Positions 46,972 to 62,017 are shown, counted from the first letter of the stretch. The stretch: 64,000 nt of DNA from Vigna angularis (GCF_016808095.1 NC_068970.1:24038501-24102500), one strand, 5' to 3'. Numbers and translations: made by a program. The notes: a model not told the origin generated them from the letters alone.

Positions 46972-48810
46972 CTTTCACTCATTCCATCCACATTTCATAA
47001 GTTTTTTCTGTTATTTAACTAAATGACGAACATTCTACGACTTTCTTTAAACTATTTTACAACAACATGATCCAATAGTTTCAAACATAATTTACGAATA
47101 CATTTTTGCTTTTCTAAAATGTAATACTTTTTAAAAATAAAACTGTAACGAAACTTTAGACTTAAATCTTAAATATGTTATTTCAACGAATCTAGAGTTG
47201 AAATATTGGTATGGTTTATTTAGACTTCAATCAATATCTTAAATTCTAATATAATGATATCTCAACAAACTTGAATCAAAGATCCCAAAACATATATGAT
47301 ATTATCTAAGTGAGATGATGATGGATACGTTAGTTTCGTTCTGAGATATTTTCTTCGTAAATTTTCTAAGTTCTAAAAAAATCCTGAATAGAACTTGTGA
47401 GTATTATAAGGAAGCAAAATAATCCTGAGGAATAAGCTTTGGAAGTATCTGAAAAAAAATGCTACATGGATATTGCAGATGATGAGTTTTCTTGTATGTG
47501 TGACATTTTAAAAGTGAACAGCAAAAAGTCAACATTCCTAAGAATATAAAAGTTCTTTTATGCTTTCTTTTACCTTCATTTTGGACGGAGGAGCAAAGAT
47601 GGAGCTGCGAGAGTCAAATGGAAGAACCTTAACATATGTATTACTTTCAAATTTCAGTTGAAACATTTTAGATTTAATGTCTCATTGCATAAATCTCGTT
47701 AAAGAAGGTGACGGAGTTGTAGGCGGAGGTGACGGTGCTCTCCATCGTTTTCGTCGTCTTCTACTTGAATAATTTTGTGGATGAGTGACGAATTCTAAAA
47801 CTCAAAATTTCTCCAATTTCATTTTCATATCGCAATTGCAAAGAGATGGAGCTTTCTGTAGTTGAATTTCCAACTTTGCCAACTTTGTCTTTTCTGTAAT
47901 TGAATTTCCACTCTTTTAACTTTATTTTTTAATTCAAAATTTAAAATAATAAAATTCACCCAAGTTTTTAACAATACGTGTGTTAAAACAATATTGTCAG
48001 CATATCAAGTGACACAATACTTAACGCCGTCTGATCAATTTGACAAACTAAAAAAGAAAAGATACTATTTAAAATTCTGGACGAAAATAGGAATATTTTG
48101 AGACATTAAACCAACATTTTAACAATGGAACCAATCAAAAGTTTATTCTTTATTTTATATAAAATAAATTAAAAAATGTACTTTCAAATTCATAAAAATG
48201 TTTTATCCAGTCTTAATTGTTGTTATCCTCTTTCCAGTGCATTGGTGGATAACACGTAGGATAATTTTTTTTTCTGACAGTATGGATTGTGATAAAATTA
48301 AAATACTGTATCTTTTATACTCTCCACTTTAAAAGATGGTTTGTTTTTATTTAGATAATTTTCTTAGTAAAAAATGATAAGATATCAAGATGGTAAGTGA
48401 AGACAATTGTTTTTCTTTTCATATTTTCAGGAATTAATTAATATAAAACTAAGAATATGTATTTATATTACTGATTAAAAATATGTATTCTATTATTTAT
48501 TAATTATAAGGTTAAAAAAGTATTTTTTTTTCATGTATGTTTCATTTCTAAGAGAGTTATATAATTTTACATTTTTACACTTTTTATTACGGGTTGAGTA
48601 AATTACATCTGACAGAATTTATTTTTAGCCTCTATTATAACTTCCATTCTTTATTAGGAAACTAAAACTATAAAAACAAATAGCTCTTATAATCCTTTTG
48701 AACTGATGTGACAAAAGTTCAAAACCATTTTTAACACTAAATTTTTGGAAATAAATTTAATAAAAAGAAATGAATACAATGAACTATATATCTTTGAAAA
48801 GTAATTTATA
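46972..48810. other. AT-rich intergenic DNA
   Basis: No gene recognised. A less AT-rich island at 47585-47830 has no readable domain. Confidence 0.45.
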
Positions 48811-50035
48811 GTGGAAAATGTACTATTCTTCCGTACTTAGATTCTTATAACATATTGGCCATCCACCCACTTTTCAACTTATTCACTAATTATTTGAGTT
48901 TGAATTTTTATTATGTGCATTAACAAAGCTTAATCATCATAATAATAATTAAGCTTCCAATCCATTATTCTCCATTGGATTGGTTGGTTTCAACTTTGGT
49001 GGATATAATCATGTTTCCAACTTTCTTAACACATCTTATTTGTTTAAACAAAATAATGAAATTATCTTTATATATATAGCTATAACATGATTCACATGTA
49101 GTGGTTAGATTACACCAAAATATAAGGTAAAAGTAACGAAATATTTTAAAGTTATTCTTGAAGTAATCTTAGCAGACCGTATATGAAAGAATTATTCTTT
49201 TACCTAACATTAAGTTTCATGTTTTATTGAAATAAATCTTTTTTTTTCATGTCATTTTACTTTTTGAAATACTTTACAAATTATTGAAAAAAATTATAAG
49301 ATAAATTTTAAAAATACTTAATTAAGAAAAATGGTTCTATAAGTATTCATAAAACAGCGTAATAAATTATAAGTAATAACAAAGGGATCATTGATCATCC
49401 ATGAAATCAAATGAATGTATTTAATCAACTCATTCTTTTATTTTATTTTATAATGAATAGATTGAATAGATTTACTTACAGGTAGATTATATGGATGATA
49501 AATAAATAAATTATTTTTTCTACTTTTTGTTTATAACACTTGAGCAGAAACTAACTCATGATATTATCATTTTAACTAAATTATATTAACAAATGTTTAT
49601 GAGTATTATACAAACACTTCCAAATATAATGATTGTACCTTTTTTTTATTCAATATGACATTGCTATTGCCGACTAAATATTTGATTTATCAATGTGATT
49701 GTCCACGTGGCAAAATATTGAAGTGACAGGAAAATTAATTACAAATAAAAAACATTTTAATTATATTTTGTTAATTATAGTGAGAAAAGGACATTAATAC
49801 GATATTAGAGTGGAAAGTGCACTATGCTAGGGTATTTAGATTCTTAAAACGTGGTCATGCTCCCACTTTCAGACTCAATCACCAATTATTTTAATTTGAC
49901 TTTTCATAATGTGCATTAACTAGGCTTAATCATAAAAATTATCATGCTCCAAATCTTCATATGATTTCCACATATTTGGATTGGCTGCCTCAATTTTCGT
50001 AGCTATACTCATACTTCCAACTTTCTCACCACAGA
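48811..50035. repeat. Direct duplication: two ~225-bp copies about 1 kb apart
   Basis: Copy A 48811-49035 and copy B 49810-50035 share in order GTGGAAA.TG.ACTAT, TTAGATTCTTA.AA, CCCACTTT, ATGTGCATTAAC, GGCTTAATCAT (AGCTTAATCAT in A) and TTCCAACTTTCT, with many substitutions. The DNA between is AT-rich and unassigned. Both lie 3' of the minus-strand ABCG gene. Confidence 0.7.
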
Positions 50036-50626
50036 AATCTTCAGCAGAAAATTGTTCTGATCTGTTTGAAGGTTTTGGTTCCATTACAAATTACAAATTA
50101 GAAATATGTGTTTGTCAAGTCACTAGTGCCTTTTGGGGAGAAATATTATGCTGATAATTATTCTCTCTTGTAGTTTATGCAGGAAAATATGAAACAACAA
50201 TTTGGTTTCAAAAGCCTAATAATGATCAACAGTTGAGTTGCTGAACCTTAGCGTCTGGTCGCAATCCTTGACCTATCTTGCAGATTAAATGCATATGTTC
50301 TTCTTATCTTTTGCCTCTTATCTTGTGACTTATCCCTTGTTTTCAGGCACTAAGTTTTATTCTAAAGTAGTTATCTGATCTCAATTTGGCATGTAAGATA
50401 ACAGTCCTATTGATCATGATTTCTGATTCATTCACTTTCTAATTCTTTTACACCATCGGTGAACAGAAAATAGACTCCAATTCATAAAAGCTGATCAAAA
50501 TTTCATTACATAAGTCCCATCAGAAGTACAATATTCTAGTGTTATTCCTGGCTTAGTTGAATTAGGACAAAACTCTTCCAAGTTCTGTTGTTATGTGTAT
50601 AATAATAGCTCGGCCAAATTTTAACT
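50036..50626 (-). other. 3' flank of the ABCG gene
   Basis: 50450-50626 is probably the 3'UTR on the minus strand. No other feature seen. Confidence 0.4.
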
Positions 50627-53600
50627 CTACCTCACTCTCTGCAGTGCTAAATAAGCAACTAGTCTGTAACCTACCAACATCATGGCCATTATAGACACAT
50701 CCACCCACAAGTGGTTCAAACCCACTGATTTTATTGGAGGAAATTCTCCAACCTTGCACAAGACCCCTTTTGAGCACTCATAATAATCATCATCCATGTA
50801 CTGCACACCAACAAGAAGCTTGTAACAGTAGTAGCTATAGCTTATGTACTTGAGCCACTCTATGAAGGGAGGAATCTGCTGTATATAGTACCCTCCGGCA
50901 ATGAGGAACACAAGGGTTGTGACAGAAGCTAAAGTAGTGGCCTGTTTGACCTCCATCAAAATGGCACCAAGTGCTAAGCCTAGGCTTTGAGAGACAAGGA
51001 CACTGTAAAGGACCACTAGGAGGGAAAGGAGAAAGGTCAGTGGATGAGGATTAAGCCCTCCCATCCAATAGATTATGAAGACAAATGCAGTTGGAAGTGC
51101 AAGCTCTATTGGCAAGTCTCCTACTGTTCTGGCTAGAAAGTAGGATGAGAGACGGTACATCCCAGATGAACGTTCCTTGATCAGCATTCTTCTCTCTTGT
51201 GGGAATGTGAAAACAGCATTGTAGAGAGGGTAGAATCCCCAGAAGACAGAGAAGAAAAACAGAAGGGCTATCTGCATTCTCAAATACACCTCCATTTCAG
51301 ATCCAATGATTTTAGGTAACAACTATAACAGCTCAATAACAATAGTCTTATTCCACCTTCCTAATGACCCAATTATTAAAGATCAAAACTTCAAAGATAT
51401 TGTTTATTACAAGATTCTTTTTAACAACAATTCCCTTTTAGATAACAATAAAAACCAAAAGAAAGTGTGCTCTCTTAATAAATAAATGAAAGGTAAAAGT
51501 TAGATAAAGTAGCTGAGATATTTATGTTACCCTTCCGTCAGAGTTAGAATTTTCTTCCAACAACAAACGTGATGAAATTTGATGCTAAACGTCAACGTAA
51601 AGACAAAAGAACTCAAAATCATTTTTTAAACTTGAGGGGAAGAAACATTTTATTATTGGTGTTAGAGGAAAGAAGGTCTGAAATTATGTGATTTGGACAT
51701 TAATACAATGTTTACTGAATGTGAAAAGGAAAGATTACTCTGAAAGTAAAGGGCCAATGATACGTTAACAGCACTTGGGTTAGTTGATGATGTTCTGTTC
51801 TTACTGATCAATAATGATCAAGTTACTGAACTTAAAAAAACTCTTACCCGGTCTCCAATGTGGGATTCTGGGGTGTGCCACCACAGAAGTCCTCCAAGGA
51901 AAGCGACACTTATGACTTGGAAAATTCTCAGCTTGTTGAAGGCTTCAAACCTTCTCTCCTTCAGCCCCCTTTGCAACAGCACTTTGAACTGATGCCACCA
52001 ACTTGTGCACCATCGCTCCGGTTTTATGTGATTTCCTGCATCAATTGAGCAACAAATTTATTTCAGACCTGTAATACTCATCTAACCAAAGTAACTTTTG
52101 AAGCATATGCCTCTGAATGTTTTTCACTGAAAAGTTAGTACACTTACTTGTGGAAGCATTCCTAAAGACTTCGCATTCCAAGCTGCATAATTCTTCTTTC
52201 AGCTTAGTAGCTATATTTTTTTCATAAGCAGAGATTAAGGCTTCTCTAACCAACTTATTTTCTGCCTCCTGGCTTTCACTTTGTTCAGTTGCAAGCTTGG
52301 AGGAGTCCGGAGCAATTCCTGCAGTTTCTCATTGTCAAAACTCTGTCTGTATTTAACAACACACAAATATGGTTCTTTTAAACAAGTCAATTCAGTAAAC
52401 TTAGATAGTTGAAAGTGGGGGTCTCATAATTCATCTCGGGCAAAAATATAATTCCAGTAGGCCGGACCATGATTCCATAATACAATAACAAAGCCTTATC
52501 ATTTGACACACTTTAAACTCAAATCTTCAGGAATATATACCTATATAAAATTTAGTTATACGGAATCATGACTTCCTAATACTACTACTAATAATTTTAT
52601 CCACAATAAAATGTAAAACAGTGATTGGATTGAATTAAAAAGAAAGAATATTACCATTGGCAAGATCAAGCAACAAGTCAGCTGGATTGACAATCATGGA
52701 TGTGGAAAAACCAACAGAAGAAAAGTAGGCCATTGCAGTTGAAGCGGGGCCATAATAGATGGGGCATCCTTCAGAGAGCAAGACCAGTTTATCAAACATG
52801 TGATAGAGGCGACTAGAGGGTTGATGAATGGTGGTGACAACAGTTCTCCCTCCACTAGCCAAGCGTTTGATTGTGGTTATGATCCTTTGTGCTGTTGTAG
52901 AGTCCAAGCCAGAAGTGGGTTCATCCAGCAGCAACAGGCTTGGATTGATTAACATTTCCTGGCCTATGCTCACCCTTTTTCTCTCCCCTCCTGATATCCC
53001 TCTGAATAGAGGGCCTCCAATCATGCTACCCCTGCACCTGCTCAGTCCTAGCTCACTGATTACATGCTCTACATGCTGAGCTTTTTCTTCCTTGGTCAAG
53101 ATGTTGGGAAGCCTGAGAAGTGCAGTGAAGAGTAGTGTTTCGGTCACAGTGAGATGGGGGTATAACACATCATCCTGAGCCACAAAACCTGTTCTTCTTT
53201 TCATGGCTCCTGAAAAAGGCCGGTTGTTGTACGTGACCTTTCCAGATAGTTTGCCACTAAGCCTTCCTCCAAGGGCTGTGAGAAGTGTGGTTTTGCCACT
53301 CCCAGATGGCCCCAACATAGCCATTATTTCTCCCGGACAAACCATACCAGTGATTCCTTTCAGTATGGTCTTCTCTGTGGAACTCCTTGTGCTCCCCCAA
53401 CACAGACCCTTCTGCTCCAGTTTAACTTTGTACACCAACTCTTCAAACTGGAAATTGAAACGGAGAAAATGCCAAAAAGAAGTTAAATAATAATGCCCCA
53501 CACGAACGAAATATATGATGGTGAAGAATCAATGTAATGGAATATACTACAAAATAATGACAAGGGAATGACCTTCAAAGTTATGGGGTACATAGCTAGT

Positions 53601-53722
53601 TTAAGAAAAGATTGGTCGTTTGTTTGTATGGGAAGGACAGTCTGAGTCGTGATCTTGGGGGGTCCTTCCTGAGGGTGACTGTTGCTGTGGTCTGGTTTGA
53701 GTGCTATGCAGTTTTCTGTCAT
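50627..53722 (-). CDS. ABCG14: ABCG half-size transporter, ABCG14-like
   Basis: Five exons on the minus strand: 53573-53722, 52655-53447, 52148-52318, 51848-52035, 50627-51271. They join in frame through GT-AG introns to 648 residues, a normal length for a WBC-type half transporter. The ATP-binding domain comes first: Walker [10 protein letters not shown] (96-104), Q-loop VAQDD (139-143), signature ISGGE (201-205), Walker [13 protein letters not shown] (221-232) and the switch His in TTIHQPSS. A linker follows, then the ABC2 membrane domain with about six helices ([67 protein letters not shown]). The N-terminal [13 protein letters not shown] motif and ITGMVCPGE resemble ABCG14, which exports trans-zeatin-type cytokinins from root to shoot at the plasma membrane. 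Substrate is inferred from similarity only. All catalytic motifs are intact. Confidence 0.93.
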
Positions 53723-53849
53723 GGCTAATGAAAGCGAGAGGTTTGTAATGTTTTGGTGGTGGTGATAGTAGTCACAACTGAGGTGTGTGTGAGAGAAGTC
53801 AAGAAGCTCCTTTTAACTTTGCTTCCCGTTGTGGATGAGAAGAACACAT

Positions 53850-53868
53850 CTCTATATATATATATAGC
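53850..53868 (-). promoter_or_regulatory. TATA box of the ABCG gene
   Basis: Read on the minus strand, GCTATATATATATATAGAG lies about 130-145 bases before the start codon, followed by a CT/CA-rich leader. This is the most plausible core promoter. Confidence 0.6.
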
Positions 53869-53899
53869 AGAAGCTAAGATGTTACTGTGCACTTTCGCA

Positions 53900-56372
53900 T
53901 GAAAGGTGGAGTCCACCATCATTTAATCTCAGAATTATTCCAACAGAACCATTAATTCACACCTAAAAACTATGAATTCTGAACCATTGCTTATGATCTC
54001 GGTCTTGTTAACTTTTTCTCGTTTTATCTTTTCTGAAGAGAGGGAGTGTGTACCGATAACCAAACGTTTTTCCTCAAGTCATCACCTTTATTACATCGTA
54101 TCACAGTATTCTTTTAATCTGCTTTCCTTTCCTTGCTGAGCAAGGGTGCACAAAATATTTCTGAAGCTGATCCGAAACCAAGACAAGTCGCTGAGTATTA
54201 TTATAACTACCACTTTGGCACAAGATACTCCATTGATATTAACGACATCGTTTATACGTACAGTGGCAAGGTGCCTAAGGAACAGTCTTACTAAACACAC
54301 AGACAAACAAACAGTAATTTGGAGACTACATAAATATCATCAACTATTAATGATTTAAAAGCACCCATATAATACATGATAAATATGACAGAAACACAGA
54401 AATATGCATATTTTAAATGTTATTTTTTGGGGAAGAGATGATATATCTACAGAAGAAGTATTTACATTTTTCTACTGTCAGAAAAGAAAACAAATGGAGA
54501 CTCAAATCTGCATGTTGTATTTGGGATTTAAATTATTATTAAAAAAATAAAATTAAAAAGAAACTGGTGAGATAAAACGACGGGAATATGTGTAGGGTAC
54601 GAATACGACTTCACAAAAATACAACAGCGTTTCTCTTCTACTGTGTCGTTTTTTTTTGCCCCAGATACTTCTAACACAGTATGTCATGCAATAATGATAG
54701 TGGTTGTTATAGTTTGTGATTTTAAATACGAAACCATAACAACGGAAACACAGCACTACCTGTCTTAAATGCTTCTTTAGTGACATGCCCCGCAGATAAA
54801 ATTTTTAAATACTTTAGGATGCACACTGAAATCATCATAATGGTCTTTTAATCACTTTTTTACATTTCGTAATGGAGTTGACTGCGGTCAAATTAATATC
54901 ACAATATTTTTTAATTATAATATTTCCATTAAAAATAGTTTTGAGTATTAACATAATAGTTCAGAGACATGCATGCAAACTACCTTCATATTTAATTTTT
55001 CTTATAAATAAAATTTTATAATGTAGTAAGTGGGGGCGAAACTTCAAATATCTTCTGCATTAAAACTTTTGGCTATTCCACTATTATATCATCACTTTGG
55101 AGTCCAAATTAAACACATATTATCTTCTTCCAATAATCGAATTTATCTTAACAAGACATAATATCTCTTCTGAGGATAAGTCTTCTTTTCTTTATTCACC
55201 ACTTCCTTCTCTTTCAATCTTCATTTGTTGTTTAGTGAGTATAAATCACACACGATCCAGTAAATATAAGAATAAACGTCTAATAACTAAAAAATTACAC
55301 TTCTTCATCTGTTTAATTACTTTTAAAATATAAAGACTAAAAAAACATGTTTTCTAAATAAAGAAAACAAAAGGGGAAAAAATGTCACTATAAAGTATTG
55401 CATGTTAGTTGGAATAAAGTTATGAGAAAGTTATGAAACTTGACAACTTAATTGAGAGGTGAAGATTACAATGAGTCGGAATAAAAAAATTGGTAACAGT
55501 TAAAGATGTTAGAAGTAGAATCTGGATTAAGTTTTAGTTAAAGGAAAATATATGGTTGTAGAAATTGACTACTAAGACTTTTTTGTATGAGAAGAATGTC
55601 AAATATTATTGAATTCATTCGGGTTCGAAATAAAGTAGGGTGAAATTACCTTTGTTATTCTTGATACCTATTGCATTTGAATAATTACAATTATGCATTT
55701 GGTATCTTGCTTAATTATTCCTTAACCATTGTGAGGTTTTTCTGTGGTGGAATAGGCACAGAGATGCAAAGAGGATAATAGCAAATTGAGGAGAGAAAAT
55801 TTTAATTGGAGAGTCGGACGTGTGTGGTTGGTTTGTCATTTGCCACTGCTACACCACCACAGTTGCATATGAACAGTAATGGAACTAAAGTACTGAACTT
55901 TTTGAAAAACCAATGTTTAAGAAACTAGATTTTGAATTCTCTCACACATGGAGATGGTGATGATGATTCGTTATGTCTTACTACATACCATGATTTTGTC
56001 TTTTCCTTTGTGCTTTTGAGCTGCTAATATGGCCAAACAGTAACTAAAGAACCGTCCAAGCCCAAACTAAAAGCGCTATATTCTCTCTCCCTCTTTTCTA
56101 TGTGTGGTGGCCATCCATTGAAAAATAAAAAATAATAAAAATTAAACAGCTTTAATATGTATTATTAGGTAGGTACCAAAACTTTTAATAGTACGAAATT
56201 TTATAAAATCAAAGATAGGTAATCGCGGCGCTTTCGAGAAAGATAAAAGAGACCACATACTTTCTCCTATTCCTCCTTCTTATGACTATTGACCTCTTCT
56301 TTGATCCACAAGTTTTCTCTCAAATTTTATTTCAAATGTTGGATCGGGAGTTCTTTTTAAATAAAAACACGC

Positions 56373-56374
<2 letters not shown>
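53900..56374. other. AT-rich intergenic DNA and upstream region of the ABCG gene
   Basis: No gene recognised. Frames at 54091-54358, 54553-54786 and 55097-55333 have no motif. Confidence 0.45.

Positions 56375-56425
<51 letters not shown>
56375..56425. repeat. (TA)n microsatellite
   Basis: About 25 uninterrupted TA units. Confidence 0.95.
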
Positions 56426-56428
<3 letters not shown>

Positions 56429-56489
56429 TTTTTTATATTGTTGATAAAATATGTTAAGAAATAAACATTAAGTTTAAATTAACTCTATA

Positions 56490-56790
56490 AAATCGTAAGG
56501 TGAGGTTCACACTCAATTAGAGTATTATATTTAGTCGAACACATCTTCTCATGTTCGAGATATATACATCTCAAACGTAAAAGTAGATATTAATGGATGA
56601 TTCGATAGCGAGTGAGAACAATATATCCAACAAACAACTAATATCGTTATGATAGGCTTTAACAATGACTCTAATATCATGTTAAGAAGTGACAAGCCTA
56701 ATCCAACCTTAAAAAATCGGTTTGTAAAATGAGGTTTGTACACACTTATATATTTTAAATTGATTTTATCTTTAGTCGACAAAAAACTTT
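56490..56790. repeat. Dispersed legume-type repeat, copy 2
   Basis: Contains AAAATGAGGTTTGTACACAC, ATATTTTAAATTGATTTTAT and CTTTAGTCGAC (56725-56780), matching 39150-39230. Also present are GATATATACATCTCAAACG and GATATTAATGGATGATTCGAT (56558-56610), matching the other half of copy 1. The halves are in a different order, as if the copy starts in the next unit. Confidence 0.45.
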
Positions 56791-59411
56791 GAACAAAATA
56801 AATGAAATAAATTGAGTTCAATACCGTCTAGCCCTACACGCAATTAATGAAAAAGAAATTATGTATAACTGATATAAGTGTATATAAAATAAAAATAATA
56901 ATAAAGAATTATCACCTAAAACGTCATTCAATGTTAACAAATATCAATTTACGTAGATTCAATTACACGGTATAGTAATTGAACAATAACTTTAAATTTA
57001 ATTTATAATTATCGTTACATGTTTCTATATACGTAAATAAATTAAGACAAATAGTATCAAAATAATATATAGTATATTATTAGTCATTACAAATCTATCT
57101 TAATCGAGTTTGCTTTGTATATGTATCATTAAAAATCTATCCTTCATCGAAGTTGATAATCTATTGTATCCCGTAAACATTTCTCAATTTTCATATTTAA
57201 TATATAAGAAGAGATAAACCTCATTTTACTAAGTTAATTTAAAAATTGAATTAAATTTATACTCCCTTCCCTAATAATGATTTTCCAAACAAACATCACA
57301 AGCTACATCATATTAAGACTTTTACTAAATCAATTTTTATACGTATATAACTAGGAAATTAATTTAAGACCTCATAACATATAAAAGAGAGGAAGAGAAA
57401 TTGGAAAGAGAGAAGAAGACAGGAAAAAAGCACATGTTTAACACAGCATTTCCATTTTGAGTTACGACATAAACAATTTGATTATTTGTGAAAAGCTTGA
57501 TATGCAAAAGCTTTCCAACCGTAAAGTAGTGGCCGGATCCGTGGATATTATATACTAATAATGTATAGAAACTTTGTAAGATGGGAAGAAGAACTTAATG
57601 ATGCTGTTTTCTCTGATATAGATATGCGATTCTTATTATATCTCCTTAAGAGTTACGTGCTATGATCTATAATATTTTCAACATTCCTTCCAAACCCAAA
57701 AGGGAAGTAAATAAGATTCTACACCGCCCAAGCTGCTGTACACTGTACTATTCCTTTCTTCCACCCTTTTTCATTCCCTCTTTTAACATTTTTAGTATGG
57801 AAGGAAGCTGAATAGGGGAAGAAAAAATGATTAAAGGCATAAACTTATGAATAAGATTCCCATTTCTGTCCCTAAAATTAATTAATTAATATATCTTTAC
57901 ATTTTGTAGGGCACTGTGCGTATTTGGTTATTGATGATGTATTTCCATTATCAACTTGTGTATTAATTATCAGAGCCGCTTTCCTCCTTTTCTTCCACTA
58001 TTCAAGAACCCTTTTCTTTTCGTCATATTCTTATGCATTCCCTCTTACTTCCATATTCAACCTCCACGCCCACGGATTCTCTTTGTTTCTTTTGGGTTTA
58101 GGGTATATGTAATATCCTAACCTATAATATAGGGAAGATCACACCAGCCATGAATTTTGAACCTTAAACAAATAAATGTTGATAACCATATAATGTGGAA
58201 TACGGATGATTTTCAATGTGTAATTCCTTTTACTTCAAGATTTCAAAAGGGGGTTTATTGATAAGATTCATGTTAAAGAATGAGTGAGCTAAGTTACACG
58301 TGTTTAAATGAAAAAGTTGAATATAAGAAAAATAGTTAAATATATTTTTAACTTTTTAAATTTACACATGAAATTAGAATTTTGTTTTTTTTCAAACTTT
58401 GATATATTGGTGTTCAAACTCTAAAAATGAATTAATATAATCATTTTAATTTAATGACATTAACTTATTTTTTTTTACATGTTAAGTTGTGTTTTAAGTT
58501 CGTATTTGAGTTAAAATGTTTTAAATTATGTAAACAACTTAAAAGCCAGGTTATTAACACATCAAAATAATTTCATGCAGTTAGTTTAGAAAGATTATAT
58601 TTATTTATTTTTAAAGTTTGAGGAACCAATTATGTTATGAAACATGAACTCCAATTTTGCATTCAAATCTTATGGTTTTATATTGAAAATGATGTTAATT
58701 TTTTATGCGATGATTTCATATATCATTAGTATTATATTTAGTTTGTAAATCCTCACTCAGAAAACGTATCAGTTAATAGTTGTTAAATTCTAAAAAGTAA
58801 TATTATTCTTTTGTTTCAATATGATGGATAACTAAATTGGTTCATTGTGGCATTTAACTAGGTCTAATATCCCTGACATAGATTAAGACTCTACTTGAGT
58901 GGAAGAATATGGATAAATGTGTTGCAGCTTTCACTGAGATTTTTTGGGGATTTCAGATAATAGCTATCATGTTTCACCACCAGATTTTGTTTGCCCTGTG
59001 AAAAACGCACAACATGTGTAGTACACTTTACGTGTCAACGTCGCAAAAGAAGGCATATTGATCAAAACCCACATGTCAAATTTATGGAATTATTTTAAAA
59101 TCAATTACTCATTAATATATATTATGTAAATAATTAGCTAATTATGATTGAATGATTAAGTGAGTATGAACTAAATGAGGTCATTTGAACGTGGGTTGGA
59201 AGATACTATTTAATTAAATTTTATTTTATTAATTTAATTAACCTAATAAGAGTGTATAATGAAAATATATCTATAATATATAATTTTTCAGTAACGGACA
59301 TCAATACTAAAGATAAGCAAAACATATTTGAACAAGAATAACATGTCATTTATTTGTAGTTTCTGATTTCAAGTGTTCTCATCAAATTCAACTCATGTCA
59401 TTTAGTTTATA

Positions 59412-59413
<2 letters not shown>
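56791..59413. other. AT-rich intergenic DNA
   Basis: No gene recognised. Islands at 57480-57800 and 58860-59080 are less AT-rich but show no coding motif. Confidence 0.45.

Positions 59414-59485
<72 letters not shown>
59414..59485. repeat. (TA)n microsatellite
   Basis: About 36 uninterrupted AT units. Confidence 0.95.
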
Positions 59486-59487
<2 letters not shown>

Positions 59488-60379
59488 AGTTAATCACAAC
59501 TATAAAAATATAAGAGAGAGTTGATGTTTTGCCCCCTCACCAACACCTCCCAAACTCCCTCAAATGATAAGAGAGAACTTTCATTTATTTATCATTATTT
59601 CCCTTCATCTTAACTCTTCCCAAACATACCCACATTCATTTCATAAGATAGGCAACCAAAGCTTGTCTTTTAATTTTTATTTGTATGGACGAATATTCTG
59701 TATTCTATATAAATTTTATTTTACAATAACATTGAGTGATGATGTTTTAAGCTATAAAATGCAACTTTATTTCTTGTTGTTGAATTTTTTTAAAAGTTTA
59801 TTTCTTTCTTTCTCTTGATGATTTAAAATATATAAACTTATGCTTTCTTGATAACTTTTTGGTCTAATAAAGTAGAGTTTCAAAAAATTATATTAAAAGA
59901 ATATAGGTGTTAAAATGAGTTTCAATCCGTAAATTAACCTACTCATCACATGTTTGAGTTGTAAACAAGAAATTAAATTTTTTTGTATACGGATCAAATT
60001 AAATCTTATTCATTTAATTCACAAGTTAAATATGTATGGGCAGATTGGAAGCAGGTTGATCCAAAATTTACCAATAAAAATATTTTATTATTCTTTATAC
60101 CAAAGTTGATCCATAATTCATCAATAAAAATCTTTTATTATTTTTTATACTAATTTTAATCATGTTAATTTGATGATAACGTTGTTCATTTTAATTATAT
60201 TGCTAATAGACTAGTCAAATCAATTTACTTTGATGATATTATAGATAAATATATAAATTTCATTGCAATAACAAATCAAATTAGTCAACAGAGTTGATCT
60301 ATATTAATCTCTGGTGGAGCAAGATACATATTGTTCACTTACTAAAAAGTGAATGGTGTGAGTCAATTCTTATCTTAAA
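59486..60379. other. AT-rich intergenic DNA
   Basis: Nothing recognised. Confidence 0.45.
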
Positions 60380-60870
60380 ATATAAATAAATTTAATCTTG
60401 TTAAAAATATTTAATAAAAATATTAATTTTAATAAAATATTTATAAAAGTTTATACTCAAATTAAATTTTTTTTAATTTAAAGAGGAAAAATTATTTTTT
60501 TTAAATAAAAAAAAAATTAAGACAAAATAAAAAAAACAGGATCAAATTGAAATAAAATAAAAATATAACAATCAAATTGAGAATAATATAATGAAAGTGG
60601 TATAAGAATGACATGTGACACTATCAATACCACATCATACTGTTATAGTTACATGGTACAATGTCAACTTAACACGTAACAATTTTATTTTTCTTTCAAA
60701 AATTTTAAAAATTAAAAAAATATTTAAATTTTTTTAAAAAAAATCACAAACTTACCTATTCCTTTAATAGTACGGAACTAACTCAATTGCTTCATTTTTT
60801 CAAAAATGAGAATTCAATTAAAAAAAAAAGTAAAGGACCTGTTTGAAAAAAAAAAGTGACCTGAAATAAA
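60380..60870. mobile_element. Diverged single arm of the long-inverted-repeat family
   Basis: Follows the right arm of the 11840-13020 element in order: TTTAATCTTGTTAAAAATAT, a poly-A/T zone, GGATCAAATTGA, GACATGTGACACTATCAATA, CACATCATACTGTTAT and TAGTACGGAACTAAC. It is much more decayed and most CACGTG cores are lost. The opposite arm is not seen to its left, so only a fragment remains. Confidence 0.65.
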
Positions 60871-61630
<760 letters not shown>

Positions 61631-61989
61631 TAGTCACCACAATAAATATATAATATATTATCATTATTATTAACCCAAAATAAAATATAGTTTCATCATA
61701 TATAAAGTTTTAAAACTTGTGTGAGATATAATCACTTTGAACTACTTTTTTAATAGAAAAGATATCAATACTCATGTTATGCTACTGTTATTAAGTTTAA
61801 TGTTAATGAATTATGCATATTTGCAAACATGGATTAACAAAATCCATCCATTTAAGTATTATGTCATGGGGGAGGGGATTTGAGAATATTGTTTATGCTT
61901 TTACTTATGTATCCTTCAATTTCAGGAGGTGCTCTTGGCATCTGGTACTTTTTAGTATTTCAACCAATTTCGTCCCTCAGTTAATTAAT

Positions 61990-62017
61990 AAATAATAATA
62001 ATAATAATAATAATAAT
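61990..62017. repeat. (AAT)n microsatellite
   Basis: About nine AAT units. Confidence 0.9.
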
